From the NCBI GenBank assembly GCA_905221605.1, contig CAJNDS010002122.1:199501-263500 (forward strand): a stretch of DNA of 64,000 nt, given 5' to 3'. The translations under genes and the position numbers were made by a program. Under the pieces are notes generated by a model. That model saw nothing but the letters and a program-made list of their open reading frames with translations, did no database searches and was not told the DNA's origin. Position 1 is the first letter of the stretch. Each line of letters opens with the position of its first letter. Shown in pieces: positions 7,461-17,638 of this stretch. Source of the stretch: Symbiodinium natans. Its lineage: Eukaryota; Sar; Dinophyceae; Suessiales; Symbiodiniaceae.

Positions 7461-9730
7461 TTATTTTTCAAAAAACAGCGCAAGCCCCAGGAGCTCGTTG
7501 AAAGGAGGTGTCAGGGCCACCGCCCGAGCGACCGGATCCTCCTGGGAGTACTCGATGATCGCCTTGATTCCAAGCAAGCCAAACCAGAAGTTGAAACCAG
7601 CATCCTAAAGCCTAAACCCTAAACCCTATATGGTTCCAGAGGTTCTGGGGGGGGGGGGGGGGGGGGGGGGTGGCTCTCTGGAGTTCAGGGCTTATTCCTT
7701 GTTCTCGAACGTTGTGGGTTGTGGGTTAAGGATGAAGGTCATTTTGCCCTAGTCAGAGGCGTAGCGTTTAGGGTTTAGGGTTTAGGGTTTAGGGTTTAGG
7801 GTTTAGGGTTTAGGGTTTAGGGTTTAGGGTTTAGGGTTTAGGGTTGAGGGTTTAGGGTTTAGGGTTTAGGGCTTAGGGCTTTCAGATCAGCGGCCACACC
7901 AGTGGGCTCATTCTTGCGATTGTAAATCATCTGGAGGTCTTCGATGAAGCCGCACTTGCTGTAGTGCTTGAAGAGTATTTTCCTTCCCCCACTTGGAGGT
8001 TCATTTTAAGGTTTAGGGTTTAGGGTTTAGGGTTCAGGGTTGAGGGCTAATTTCCTTCCCTCACTTGGAGGTTCATTGGGTACTTAGAACCCCAACTATG
8101 GGGTTATGGGGTCAGGTTTAGGGTTTCGGGGTATAAGCTTGAAGAGTACCCCCCCCCTCATGCAACACGACCCAGCACCAGTTGAACTTTGAGGGATTAG
8201 GAGGCAAGCGAACCAGGTTGGTAATTGGAGTTGCGGTTTATGGCTTAGGATTTGGGGCCGCTAGCCTTAAGTCTTCGACTGTCACATAGCCGAGCTTCTC
8301 ATCTGCACCGAATGGGATGCCGGTCACGACGATCGTGCGATCAACTAAGCCCACTTTGTCGGTGAAGCCACCCGTCTGAGGCAGGACCCTGCCGCCCATG
8401 CCTTATTTTCATGCTGCTGGAAACAACAATCCATGGATGATCGAAAACAAAACTTATGCTTTTGATGAAGCCATAAAAACCCTAAACTCCCCCTAAACCC
8501 TAAACCTTAAACCTAAACCCTAAACCCTAAACCCCAAACCCTGAACCCCAAACCCCAGCCAAGCGCCAAGCTGCGCAGCGATCCGCGCCTCGGGGGCGAC
8601 CTGGAGCGTTCTGAGCTCGAGGAGTCCCCACCTTGCCGCCCTCGCCGCTTTCGCTTGTGCTGCCTTCTTTTGACCTCAGACAAAGGAAAGGGTTTAGGGT
8701 TTAGGGTTTAGGGCTTAGGGCTTAGGGTTCAGGGTTCAGGGTTCAGGGTTCAGGGTTCAGGGTTTAGGGTTTAGGGTTTAGGGTTTACGGTTTAGGGTGG
8801 AGGGTTGCGGGTTGAGGGTTTAGGGTTCAGGGTTCAGGGTTTAGGGCTACCACTTGCTTAAGAAACCCCCCCTAACTGTTAAACAAGAATAAATAACCCC
8901 TATACTGCCCGAGTAAGGAAGAATATGGTTTCTTTGTTTGTATTCTTCTTCTTATTGTTTTTAGATATACATATATATATATATATTATGTATTGTTTTT
9001 TTGGGGGGTTCTTACTAAAAAAGGACCTCTAATTGTAGCTCCTTCTTGAGGATACCTAAGCCGAGCTTCTCAGACCATACTATATAGCAATAAGGAGGCA
9101 CCTAAACAAGAAGCTATACTTAGAGGACCTTTGAGGTCCAGATAAGGCTCAGGGTTTCAACACATGGGGGCCTCTATGTGGACAATGCGGGAAGTACTGT
9201 TGAAGCCAGGATACACCCTTTTAAGGCACGACTGAATCCCTAAACCCTAAACCCCAGTCAAACCCTAAACCCTAAACCCTGAACCCTAAACCCCTGAGCC
9301 CCAAAGCCTAAACCCTAAACCCCAATCAAACCCTAAACCCTAAACCCTACACCCTACACCCTAAACGGTTTGGAGTTTTGGGGCCTCTCGGTGGCCGCTG
9401 GAAGTTGGGACCCTTGGAATTCTGAGCATCGGGCTTCGGGGCAAAGAGCCCATTGCCCCTTGCATAAGGAGCATGCCTCAAATTAATGTCAGGAACCCTG
9501 TAAAACAAAAGGCAAGTATTCCTTAATTCGGGGGTAGCATCGGGCTCTTTTGGCAACCCTTATCCTGAAACCCTAAACCCTAAACCCTAAACCCTAAACC
9601 CTAAACGACAATGGTAGTTGCTAGGCCTGAAACCACTGGAAGGCCGAGCAGCCGTCCGGACACTCTGCGCGAAGAGCCTGTCGAGCTCGAAGAAGGAGAT
9701 GTCGGTCAAGTCAAACACGCTCCCCGTCAT
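7461..9730 (-). CDS. SR-like RRM RNA-binding protein (gene B), at least seven exons
   Basis: Exons, 5' to 3': 9610-9730 (ATG at 9730; MTGSVFDLTDISFFELDRLF), about 9390-9558, 8560-8674, 8266-8401, 7892-7982, 7698-7748 and 7461-7604 (stop TAA). The 8674 exon is Arg/Ser-rich (SSSSERSRSPPRR), like an RS region. The 8401 and 7982 exons together make an RRM first half: IVVTGIPFG as RNP2-like beta-1, then KILFKHYSKCGFIED and NRKNEPTG. From 8674 to the stop the phases close exactly. Donors are GT (9609), GC (8559, 8265, 7891) and GA (7697); all acceptors are AG|G. The link between the 9390 and 8674 exons is unresolved, and RNP1 (exon 7698-7748, GKMTFI) is atypical. The 9558 exon could contain an in-frame 24-nt intron ending TTTTGTTTTACAG. 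Likely a nuclear splicing or mRNA-binding factor. Confidence 0.7.
7651..7670 (+). repeat. Poly-G tract in an intron of gene B
   Basis: About 20 consecutive G between the last two exons of gene B. Confidence 0.9.
7767..7880 (+). repeat. Interstitial telomeric array in a gene B intron
   Basis: About 15 TTTAGGG units between exons 7892-7982 and 7698-7748; antisense to the gene. Confidence 0.95.
7977..8110. mobile_element. IR-A left end, duplicated on both sides of a telomeric insert
   Basis: TTTCCTTCCC(C/T)CACTTGGAGGTTCATT occurs at about 7978-8005 and 8051-8077. The first copy runs straight into TTTAGGG repeats (about 8010-8045); the second continues into IR-A body (GGGTACTTAGAACCCC) before telomeric sequence returns. 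The duplication includes the predicted acceptor (AAG|G at 7983/7982) of gene B. Confidence 0.7.
8680..8850 (+). repeat. Degenerate telomeric array
   Basis: TTTAGGG mixed with CTTAGGG and a run of TTCAGGG units (8726-8765), i.e. local homogenisation of variants. Confidence 0.9.
8890..9240. other. AT-rich and unique stretch in gene B, no exon identified
   Basis: Includes a (TA)n tract near 8970-8990. GAGAAGCTCGGCTT on minus near 9060 resembles part of the gene B exon at 8266-8401 (GAGAAGCTCGGCTA), possibly an exon-derived fragment. Confidence 0.4.
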
Positions 9731-9804
9731 GGCTTTATGGCGTTGTACAGGGGGGGGGGGGTGTACGAAAAGAAGAGGGCCCCTAAACCCTAAACCCTAA
9801 ACCC

Positions 9805-9885
9805 AAATAGTATGATTCCCCTGTAATAAGGACCCCAACAAGGTATCCTAACATCGTACACCCACAAATTGGCTGGATGTCCCGT
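9805..9885. mobile_element. IR-F fragment (GTA(G/T)ATTCC family)
   Basis: AAATAGTATGATTCCCCTGT then ACCCACAAATTGGC resembles 53045-53130 and 27905-28000, so a dispersed repeat. Confidence 0.4.
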
Positions 9886-10188
9886 GCGCGCAAGTGCATG
9901 AGCCAAGGGTCAAATGCAGGTTAATGTTAAAAAAGACAGCTCTTGGCCGAGGGTTCGATTGGTAATGAGAACTGCGTGGCAACCCTAAACCCTAAACCCT
10001 AAACTCTAAACCCTAAACCCTAAACCCCCTACATGAGACTCACTTTGCTAAGTCAAAGGTTCTTCTGAGCCAACGCAGCGATGTGCTCCAACGATGTGCT
10101 CTGAACAGCCCTAAACCCTCAGCCTTTGCATTTTTGCCCTAAACTCTGAACCCTAAACCCTAAACCCTAAACCCTAAAAGCCCCCCGT

Positions 10189-10415
10189 TGTAAGGATAGT
10201 TACATGGTCCTTTGATATGGGCACTTACATGGGGGACCTAAACCCTAAAAACCCTAAAAACCCAAAAAACCCTAAAAACCCTAAAAACCCTAAACCCTAA
10301 ACCCTGAACCCTGAACCCTGAACCCTAAACCCTATCAAACCAAGGGCTCATACTTCAGAACCCGTTAAAGCAGGGTAAGGGACCATATTAAGGGACCCAT
10401 GTAACTACCCTTACA
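10189..10415. mobile_element. IR-D element interrupted by telomeric variant repeats
   Basis: Left arm TGTAAGGATAGTTACATGGT and right arm ACCCATGTAACTACCCTTACA are inverse; the inner GGGCTCATACTTCAGAACCC matches intact IR-D copies at 31284-31433 and 47121-47272. The middle (about 10239-10333) is CCCTAAAA/CCCTAAAAA-type repeats replacing about 35 bp of element. Confidence 0.75.
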
Positions 10416-10775
10416 AAAACCGGGCTTCGTAAAGCTTAGGGCTTGCTAGGGCTTAAGGTTTGGGAACTAGGTCCCACTGCGCAAAAGTTCTGGTCCCGCA
10501 AACCCTAAACCCTAAACCCTAAACCCCAAACCCTAAACCCTAAACCCTAAACCCTATGGTCCTTCTGTGAGAGACCCCGTCTTGGGCTTTGGATGGGTAA
10601 TGAGGGGATCGTTGCGAAACCCCGACGCGCCCAAATCCTAAGACCTTGAACGCCAAACCCCCAAAAATCTTGGCCTCAAGCCTGAAACCCTGATTCCTGA
10701 ACCCTAAACCCTAAACCCTAAAGCCTAAACCCTGAACCCTGAAACCCTGAGCCCGAAGCTCGAACGCCGGGCACC

Positions 10776-10831
10776 CTAAAATGCAGTGAGGGCGCCTGCC
10801 GTACCAGCATTCTCATCATTCTCCTCCTCGC
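10776..10831 (-). CDS. C-terminal exon of an unassigned gene
   Basis: Acceptor TTTTTGGCTGCAG|GC at 10831, then EEENDENAGTAGALTAF and TAG at 10776. Acidic tail; function unknown. The upstream cassette 10960-11065 has a minus frame LGIRVVLNGHAIEGLSGPFW after TTTAG|G and may belong to the same gene. Confidence 0.4.
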
Positions 10832-11069
10832 CTGCAGCCAAAAACCCCAAGCCCTAAACCCTAAACCCTGGACTCTCGCCGCCTGGCCCCCCAACCCCTG
10901 ATTAGGGTTTAAGGTTTTGGTGTAGGGTTTAAGGCTTCTGCAGCCTAAACGATCCACCACGAACCCCAAGCAATAAACACCAACAACCCCCCTAGGCCCA
11001 AAACGGGCCCGAAAGGCCTTCTATTGCATGGCCGTTGAGCACAACACGAATCCCGAGAGCCTAAACCGA

Positions 11070-11135
11070 TAGGGTTTGGGGTTTTGGGGTTTTGGGGTTT
11101 TGGGGTTTTGGGGGTGTTGGGGTTTTGGGGTTTTG
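11070..11135 (+). repeat. (TTTTGGGG)n tract
   Basis: Several TTTTGGGG units, the sequence used as telomere by some ciliates, next to ordinary TTTAGGG DNA. Probably a local variant expansion. Confidence 0.9.
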
Positions 11136-11157
11136 GCCTCTTAAAAACCCCCTAAAA

Positions 11158-11243
11158 ACCTTATGAAATCCAAGGGCCCATACTTCAAAGCCCTTTAAAG
11201 AAGGCAAGGGGCCATGTGCAGGACCCATGAAACTACCCTTAGA
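11158..11243. mobile_element. IR-D element, right half
   Basis: ATGAAATCCAAGGGCCCATACTTC through CCCATGAAACTACCCTTAG matches the right half of IR-D; the left half is replaced by TTTTGGGG/AAAACCCC sequence. Confidence 0.7.
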
Positions 11244-11299
11244 TTGGTTTAGGGTTTAGGGTTCAGGGTTTAGGGTCCAGGGTTTAGGGTTTAGGGTTT

Positions 11300-12200
11300 A
11301 GGATTTAGGGTTTAGGGTTTAGGGTTTAGGGTTGGAGGGGCCCCCTTACTATACTAACTGTAGTTAAGGGACTTATTAACCTAATTAGGATCCTTATAAC
11401 CCAATTTAGGGCTCTCATAACTCTTGTAGGGTTAGGGGATGTTCGTAGGGTTTACTTTAGGGTTTACTTAGGGGGCTCGGGTTTAGGGAAGGAAGTGTCA
11501 AACCAGGAACAAGAAGCCCTATATAAACCCTGAACCCTAAATGACCCTCAACCCCCGAAACTCTACCAGCCCTAAGCCCAAACAAACGCCTCTAGATCCT
11601 CGCAAGCGAAACAGAAACCCCACCTCCCCTGAGCGGTTTTGGGTTCAGGGTTTTAGGGTGGCCGGGGGCGGGGTGGGGGTGGGGGGCGGCGGGGGGGGGG
11701 GGCGGAGGCGGATCGGCGGGGGGGGGGGGGCGTGGGCGGGGGCGGGGGGCGGGCGGGGGGGTGGGGAGCGGCGGGAGGGCCCGGGGGGGATTAACGAATA
11801 CCATTGATGAGGCTTTCATGGGTAGGGATGTGCAGGTACACAAAGACACAGGCACAGACGACTAGCAATGAAATCCGGTTCCCCTCCCCCCGCCCCAAGA
11901 AGGAACCAACCCTGAAAATCTACCCAGTCTTTCAAGGATAGCTCCCAATTGGAGTGAGGAGCTCACTCTAAGTAGCCCATTGTTACCACTATACTCCCCT
12001 TAGAACCTTACAAAAGATAATGTCTTTAATATCCTCTTGGGTTTTATATGAACAAGAATAGAAAAAACCCCAAGGGGAATTTAGACCATGCGAAGTCTCA
12101 GTCCCCCCCACATCACACATTTGCGATACCATACGAAACCCAAGGGCCAAACCCTAAACCCTAAACCCTCAACCCTAAACCCTAAACCTTAAACCCTAAA
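11300..12200. other. Telomeric repeats, G-rich block and unassigned sequence
   Basis: Includes an extremely G-rich block (11660-11790). Long frames on both strands there are Gly- or Pro-rich artefacts. No exon supported. Confidence 0.6.
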
Positions 12201-12202
12201 CC

Positions 12203-12315
12203 CCATTCGACTTTCGGGTTTGGGGAAGCGGGCCTTCTTCCGCGCCCCCTGCAAGGGCACAGAAGTCGGAGAGCCAGGAGAGGAGGTGCCTGGTGGGTAG
12301 GGAGCCCATGTCCAT
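12203..12315 (-). CDS. Candidate first exon, unassigned
   Basis: Opens with ATG at 12315 and reads SLPTRHLLSWLSDFCALAGG and further before merging into CCCTAAA-derived sequence. No homology recognised. Confidence 0.3.
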
Positions 12316-12494
12316 GAACCCACATTTAGGGTTTGGGGTTTCGGGTTTAGGGTTTCGGGTTTAGGGTTTTGGGATTGGGGTCGTTAGATGCCTAAAGCTT
12401 CTGCCCAAAACGCCTTAGAGCCCTACCCCATAAACCCACATTAGGGTTTAGGGTGTAGGGTACACACGGACCTGTAGACCCGAAAGGTCAGAGA

Positions 12495-12547
12495 TGCGGG
12501 CGGGGAGGGGAGGGGGGAGGGGAGGGGGGAGGGGAGGGGAGGGGAGG
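12495..12547 (+). repeat. GGGGA-rich tract
   Basis: Repeated GGGGAGGG units; strong G-quadruplex potential. Confidence 0.9.
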
Positions 12548-12657
12548 TCTGAGTTCAGGGACTGTGCCCTTGTAACCCCTGTACATGTCGAAAGGTTTTA
12601 GGGTTTAGGGTTTAGGGTTAGGAAGGACGCAGATGCCCTTTGAGCCAGTCACCCTAC

Positions 12658-12722
12658 CATAATGCCAAGCGATTCGCCTGCACGCCTGCGAAAGAGCTCC
12701 CTGACACTGAACTTGTGACAGG
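12658..12722 (-). CDS. Candidate internal exon with both splice sites
   Basis: Acceptor CACCTTGCAG|CC at 12722 and donor ATG|GTAGGG at 12657. The frame reads HKFSVRELFRRRAGESLGIM. Unassigned. Confidence 0.4.
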
Positions 12723-12879
12723 CTGCAAGGTGCAGCAATTGGAGAGGAGGGGCGAGGGCTCATAATTTAGGGTTTAGATCTTAGGGCTTAGCGAGTATTT
12801 GACGTTTCGGGTTTCAGGATCTCACCCCAAACCAGAAACCCTAACCACAGCTGCGGTACATAGGCTTTCTTGCATTAGG

Positions 12880-12970
12880 GCTTGGTCTGTTGCAGCTTGT
12901 GCAGAATATGGAGCAGTTCCAGAAACAAGAGGGTCTAGGGTTTTCACCTCACCTGACATACTAAACATTG
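12880..12970 (+). CDS. Candidate exon, unassigned
   Basis: After CTTTCTTGCATTAG|GG the plus frame reads LGLLQLVQNMEQFQKQEGLG to a TAA. Orientation differs from neighbouring candidates. Confidence 0.3.
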
Positions 12971-13164
12971 ACTCTCTAAAACCCGACACCCAAAACTAAG
13001 AAAGCCCTGAACCCCCCCAAGGCCGAATGAAAGCAACAAAAACTTGCGGTTCACTTGAAACGTGCACGCCTGATGGCAGAAATGCTGTCCAAGCCCTAGA
13101 AGCCCTAAACCCTAAACCCTAAACCCTAAGCCACTAAGCCCTAAACCCTATGGCCCCCCAACAC

Positions 13165-13206
13165 CTTCAATCTGCTCAAGCCGCTAAGCTTCCCAACTGC
13201 ATCATT
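13165..13206 (-). CDS. Candidate 14-codon exon with both splice sites
   Basis: Acceptor CATCTGTCTTTTCAG|A and donor AAG|GTGTTG enclose exactly 14 codons (NDAVGKLSGLSRLK). Strong acceptor; function unknown. Confidence 0.45.
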
Positions 13207-13235
13207 CTGAAAAGACAGATGGGGAGGTCCTAAAC

Positions 13236-13305
13236 CCTAAACCCTAAACCCTAAACCCTAAACCCTAAACCCTAAACCCTAAACCCTAAACCCTAAACCC
13301 CAACT
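13236..13305 (-). repeat. Interstitial telomeric array
   Basis: About 10 CCCTAAA units. Confidence 0.95.
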
Positions 13306-13360
13306 CTTCTAACTATAGAAAGGAACTTACAACCCAATTAAGGCCCTTACGACTTTTGAC

Positions 13361-13460
13361 TTGGCATGTTCCCCCTTATACTGGCAGTCCTTAAGGGGGA
13401 TGATCTGGGATGATAGTACACCCTTATACTCCCTATTAAGGACTGCACGGAACATCCCAA
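13361..13460. mobile_element. IR-B element, copy 1
   Basis: Left arm GCATGTTCCCCCTTATACT + CAGTCCTTAA; right arm TTAAGGACTG + GGAACATCCC. About 100 bp, imperfect palindrome, no coding capacity. Confidence 0.8.
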
Positions 13461-13929
13461 CTTACCACGCCTCCCTCCTAGTAGGGTTTAAGATTCAGGG
13501 CGGGCGGCATGGCAAACACGGCAGAGGCGAAAGGGGCCGAAAGTAGGGGGCCAGCACGGCGCACAAACCCTAAACCCTAACAACCGCCCCACCCCCCACC
13601 AAAAAAAAAAAGGTGCAAGAAAAGCTGGACGCGAGCCCTTCGTAATTTCAACGAAGCTCTGTGAACAGATGTAGGGCTTGGGGTTTAGGAGTAGGAGCCG
13701 GGTTAGGGATTAGGGTTCGGGTTTAAGGTTTACGGTTTACGGTTTAGGGTTTAGGGCTAAGGTTTAGGGTTTAGGGTTTAGGGCTTAGGGCTTAGGGCTT
13801 AGGGCTTCGGGGTTTAGGGCTTAGGGAGGCGGAGGCCTCTTCCTGCCCAAGGGCCAAGCTCTCGATACGGTGAAGACCTGCAGGCTCATGCCTCGACCCT
13901 TATCCCTCGTCTTCAACAGTGAGGAAGTT

Positions 13930-14093
13930 TGGTTTAGGGTTTAGGGTTTAGGGTTTAGGGTTTAGGGTTTAGGGTTTAGGGTTTAGGGTTTAGGGTTTAG
14001 GGTTTAGGGTTTAGGGTTTAGGGGTTAGGGTTTAGGGTTTAGGGTTTAGGGTTTAGGGTTTAGGGTTTAGGGTTTAGAGTTTAGGGGTTGCGG
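13930..14093 (+). repeat. Long interstitial telomeric array
   Basis: About 22 TTTAGGG units. Confidence 0.97.
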
Positions 14094-14243
14094 GTCGGAG
14101 TTTAGGTCTTATGGTTTTTGGGTGGTTTAGGGCCCAATAAGGGCACCAACCTTCCCCCCAAACTCCCCCCCGCCCCCATCAACGGCCAGCCCCTGCCCCC
14201 ACCAGGCGGGTTGTCGAGGATGTCGAGACGGAGGTTTATAGCC

Positions 14244-14371
14244 ACTTACCAACCCAAGTCTAGCTGTACATAGAACCCAATTGTAACCGTGTTAGGGCAC
14301 TTCAGGGGCCAAATAAGTGGGTTCTACGTACAGTTATACCTGGGATATGCGTACCATGAACCTCCAAGTAC
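14244..14371. mobile_element. IR-A element, copy 2, left terminus missing
   Basis: Right end GTACCATGAACCTCCAAGTA intact; the left arm starts only at the inner part (AACCCAAGTCTAGCTGTACA). Confidence 0.7.
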
Positions 14372-14717
14372 ATCCCCGAACCTAGCACGAAAGTCTCAGG
14401 ACCTGTGTCCTAAACTACACTCCCCCTAGAACCATTCAAGCCAAAAGCTTTTCTATCCTTCCGGGCTTTATATGATACCTTACAGGGTTTACGGTTTTAG
14501 GGTTTAGGGTTTAGGCTTTAGGTGGAAACCAGACGGACACCATGGTAAACCTTTTGGGCAGCTGTGGCTTGTCTCAAAGGCAAACCCTATAAACCCTAAA
14601 CCCTAAACCCTAAACCCTATAAACCCTAAACCCTAAACCCTAAACCACCCGAGGGCCCGACAAGAGCGGCGCGGTCGGCAAAGAACTGAAGAAGCCTAGC
14701 GCGCTGTTCGGGGTCTC

Positions 14718-14863
14718 TCGGAGGTCATGGTACTCATCACCCAGTTATAGCTGCACTTATAACCCACTTATAACTTATAAGCCACTTAAGTGCCCTAACA
14801 AGGTTAGAATGGGGTTATAAGTACAGTTACACATGGCTTAATACGTACCATGAACCGCCAACT
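14718..14863. mobile_element. IR-A element, copy 3
   Basis: Left CTCGGAGGTCATGGTACTCA, right ACGTACCATGAACCGCCAAC; arms diverged but colinear with copy 1. Confidence 0.75.
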
Positions 14864-15136
14864 AGGATTGGAGGATTGGGGGTTTGAGGTTTTGGAGTGG
14901 CGTGATATAGAGGTTTATCGGGGTAAACCCTAAACCCTAAACCCTAATTGAGGATGCATGAAGTAAAGGACTGGGAACTCGAGGTGGGACCCGCTTAAGG
15001 GGTCCCTAGGGATTGCAGAGGGGCAATTTTGCGGCCGACTTAGGGCTTAGAGTTCAGGCTTGAGGGCCTTTGGAAACGCCTAAATCAGGGACCATAAAGG
15101 TGCGTGTCTGCAGATACGAAGTAGGGTTGATATTGC

Positions 15137-15287
15137 TACTTGGAGGTTCATATAACCAGGTCAGGGCACTTTAGGGGCTCAGAAGTGAGACAGAAGTGCA
15201 GCTATGACTGGGTTAAGTCCCTAAACCCTAAACCCTAAACCCTAAACCCTAAACCCTAAACCTAATAAGTACCCTGAACCTCCAAGT
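15137..15287. mobile_element. IR-A element, copy 4, split by a telomeric insert
   Basis: Termini TACTTGGAGGTTCA and TGAACCTCCAAGTA are intact. Six to seven CCCTAAA units (about 15219-15265) interrupt the right arm; TAAGT lies immediately on each side (15214-15218 and 15266-15270). Confidence 0.85.
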
Positions 15288-15370
15288 AGTATCCATGGAG
15301 TCTCCGGAGAGCTGTCCGCGCAAGAAGCGAAAATCTAAAACTCACCACGAAGAGGCTCCACGACCCCAAC

Positions 15371-15504
15371 AGAGCCCAATACTGCTTGGGTTTAGGGTTT
15401 AGGGTTTAGGGTTTAGGGTTTAGGGTTTAGGGTTTAGGGTTTAGGGTTTAGCCTTAAAAAATAAAGGGATCCCTAATATGATTTCAGGAACATCCCTTTG
15501 AGCA
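15371..15504. mobile_element. IR-C element split by a telomeric array
   Basis: AGAGCCCAATACTGCTT (left terminus) and AAAGGGATCCCTAATATGATTT (centre) match intact IR-C copies at 22533 and 31579; (TTTAGGG)n at about 15388-15450 separates them and replaces about 14 bp. Confidence 0.75.
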
Positions 15505-15659
15505 GCAAGAGGACCGCCTAAACCCTAAACCCTTAACCCAAAACCCTCAACCCTGAACCCTAGACCCTTCATTAACACGTGAAACGGGAGCCATCGGAAT
15601 GCATTGTCTCCGATGGAAGTCCACGAAAACTTCGAAAAGTGGGAACATACTTATATACA

Positions 15660-15682
15660 TATACATATATATATATATATAC
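15660..15682. repeat. (TA)n tract
   Basis: Short TA dinucleotide repeat. Confidence 0.85.
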
Positions 15683-16294
15683 TTTACAAGGGTTGGGCAG
15701 GGCACCGCGGGTAGTAGGATAGAAGGTCGCTTGTAAGGGGGGGGGACTCTCCTAAATCCCAAATTCCGCCCTAAGCCCTACATTCTAATCATTGGGGTTT
15801 AGGGTTTTGGGCTTCCCTCAACCCTAAACCCAAATACCTAAACCCTAAACCTTGAACCGGATACCATATAAGTCAAATGAGATTTCCCCCACACTCCGCA
15901 GCTAACGTGGCTTCTCCCGCATCTGAAGAAACGTGATCGTGCGGCGAAACGCGCCAAATGGATGAAACGCACGCGAGTGCGCGCGGCACTGTGAACGCTA
16001 AAGAAAGCAAACGCTTTTGCTGGGCACCAGGCTTTGGACAAGCTTCTGCGGGTGGCCGAGGCAGGCAAAGCCTGGCTTGGGTTTGGGGCTTGGGGTTTAG
16101 GATTTAGGGTTTAGGGTTTAGGGTTCAGGGTTTAGGGTTCAGGGTTCAGGGCTCAGGGTTTAGGGGGTTTAGGGGGTTTAGGGGGTTTAGGGGGTTTAGG
16201 GGGTTTAGGGTTTAAGGTTGGGTTTAGGCTTTAGGGCTTTCGCAGCTTGGGGATGCGGGATTTAGGGGGGACTAAACAACCCCTACTTCGCCCT

Positions 16295-16362
16295 AAACCC
16301 TAAACCCTAAACCCTAAACCCTAAACCCTAAACCCTAAACCCTAAACCCTAAACCCTAATGC
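16295..16362 (-). repeat. Interstitial telomeric array
   Basis: About 10 CCCTAAA units. Confidence 0.95.
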
Positions 16363-16471
16363 GCCCTGCTTGAAAACATTGACTCACTCACTACATACTA
16401 CCGCAGTCCTCCTGGCTTGCAAACTGTGGGGGTTCAGGGCTCAGGCCCCTCACCAGAGGGCAGCAACACCG

Positions 16472-17037
16472 TCAGGCTGTGTTTGAGGCTAGGGGCCCAG
16501 CGCTGTGCGACAGTCGGGCAGCCGTATAATCTCCGACTTTGGCGTCCGGCTGCTGCATCTTATCGCAGTATTCATCCCACACAGATGCTATCTGTGCGAC
16601 AGCTTTGACCGTGGAAGGAATGGAATATGGGGAATTGGAGGCGGAGTAGATGAGAGGCGCAGACCAATGCCTTCTTCCTTTCCCCATTCTGAGGCCCCTT
16701 GCCTGAGCCTTTCGACTCCAGGCAGGCGCCTTCGACAGAGGCGTTGTCAGCCAACATCAAGCTCGCACTGCCAAAAACTGCTTAGTTGCCCAGTAACCTG
16801 GGGGAATTCAAAGTTATATAACCTTTGGGATTCTAAGGGGATTATACTACCCCAAAAAGGTTAAAGGTTACTTGCTCTACTACTAGGACTACTTGGTTCC
16901 CAACACGGTGCTTCCAGCGTTTCGCCGGGCTGCGCAGGGGCGAGGGTGAGCTCGGATCAATTTCGAGCATTCCCTGGAAGACACCTCCCTCCTCAAAATT
17001 CAGCAAGGCGCAAGGGCTCAGGGCATTAAATCCTCTC
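16472..17037 (-). CDS. Unassigned gene E, two or three exons
   Basis: Upstream exon, about 16893-17037, reads FEEGGVFQGMLEIDPSSPSP and ends KRWKHRVGNQ at a canonical donor CAA|GTAGTC. The downstream part ends with stop at 16472 and contains SVWDEYCDKMQQPDAKVGDY. Two models fit: one exon from an acceptor near 16737 (GTCGAAG|GCG, phase 0, agrees with the upstream donor), or exons 16671-16767 and 16472-16591 split by a GC-AG intron. The intron between the two blocks holds a SINE-like or IR fragment (16786-16862). No family recognised. Confidence 0.45.
16786..16862. mobile_element. SINE-like / IR-G fragment in a gene E intron
   Basis: TTGCCCAGTAACCT and the following AT-rich segment resemble 57795-57910. 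Confidence 0.35.
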
Positions 17038-17079
17038 AAAAGCCCCACGCCCTCTCCAAAAACCCAAAGCCCCAAAAAC

Positions 17080-17200
17080 CCAAAAACCCAAAAACCCAAA
17101 AACCCAAAAACCCAAAAACCCAAAAACCCAAAAACCCAAAAATCCAAAAACCCAAAAAACCCAAAAACCCCAAAACCCCAAAACCCCAAAACGCAAAAAC
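17080..17200 (-). repeat. (AAAAACCC)n / (CCCCAAAA) variant telomere-like array
   Basis: About 10 AAAAACCC units grading into AAAACCCC and then AAACCCT. The long hydrophobic FGFLGFWVFG minus frames over it are artefacts of the repeat. Confidence 0.95.
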
Positions 17201-17547
17201 CCTAAAACCCTAAACCCTAAAACCCCAAACCCCACACCCGAATCCCAACGCAGGCCAGCTGTTCAAGGCGGAGATCACGTGGCCCTGATCAGCCACAGAG
17301 GAGGCGGGAGCTCGAAGTACTTAAGTTCGGGGTCTAAGGATCAGGCTTTAAGGCAAGTAAACCCTAAACCCTAAACCCTAAACCCTAAACCCTAAAACCC
17401 GTAAATCTCGCCTAAAGCAGCAAGGTTCGGGTCCGGGGCTTAGGGCAAAGTTGAGGGCTCCGGGCCGAGGGCTTCGGTTTATGCTTTAGGGGCAAGGTGA
17501 GGGTTCATAGGGCTTCAAGAGCTAGGGTTTTCGGGCGCAGCACTAAG

Positions 17548-17638
17548 GTTTAGGGTTTAGGGTTTAGGGTTTAGGGTTTAGGGTTTAGGGTTTAGGGTTT
17601 AGGGTTTAGGGTTTAGGGTTTAGGGTTTAGGGTTTAGG
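17548..17638 (+). repeat. Interstitial telomeric array
   Basis: About 13 TTTAGGG units. Confidence 0.95.

Noticed and set aside
11541-11855. Gly-rich and Pro-rich frames near 11700
   Set aside because: Composition of a G-rich block; no conserved pattern.
16842-17235. Hydrophobic GFLGFWVFG frames
   Set aside because: Artefact of the AAAAACCC array; only the part encoding the gene E exon (16893-17037) is kept.
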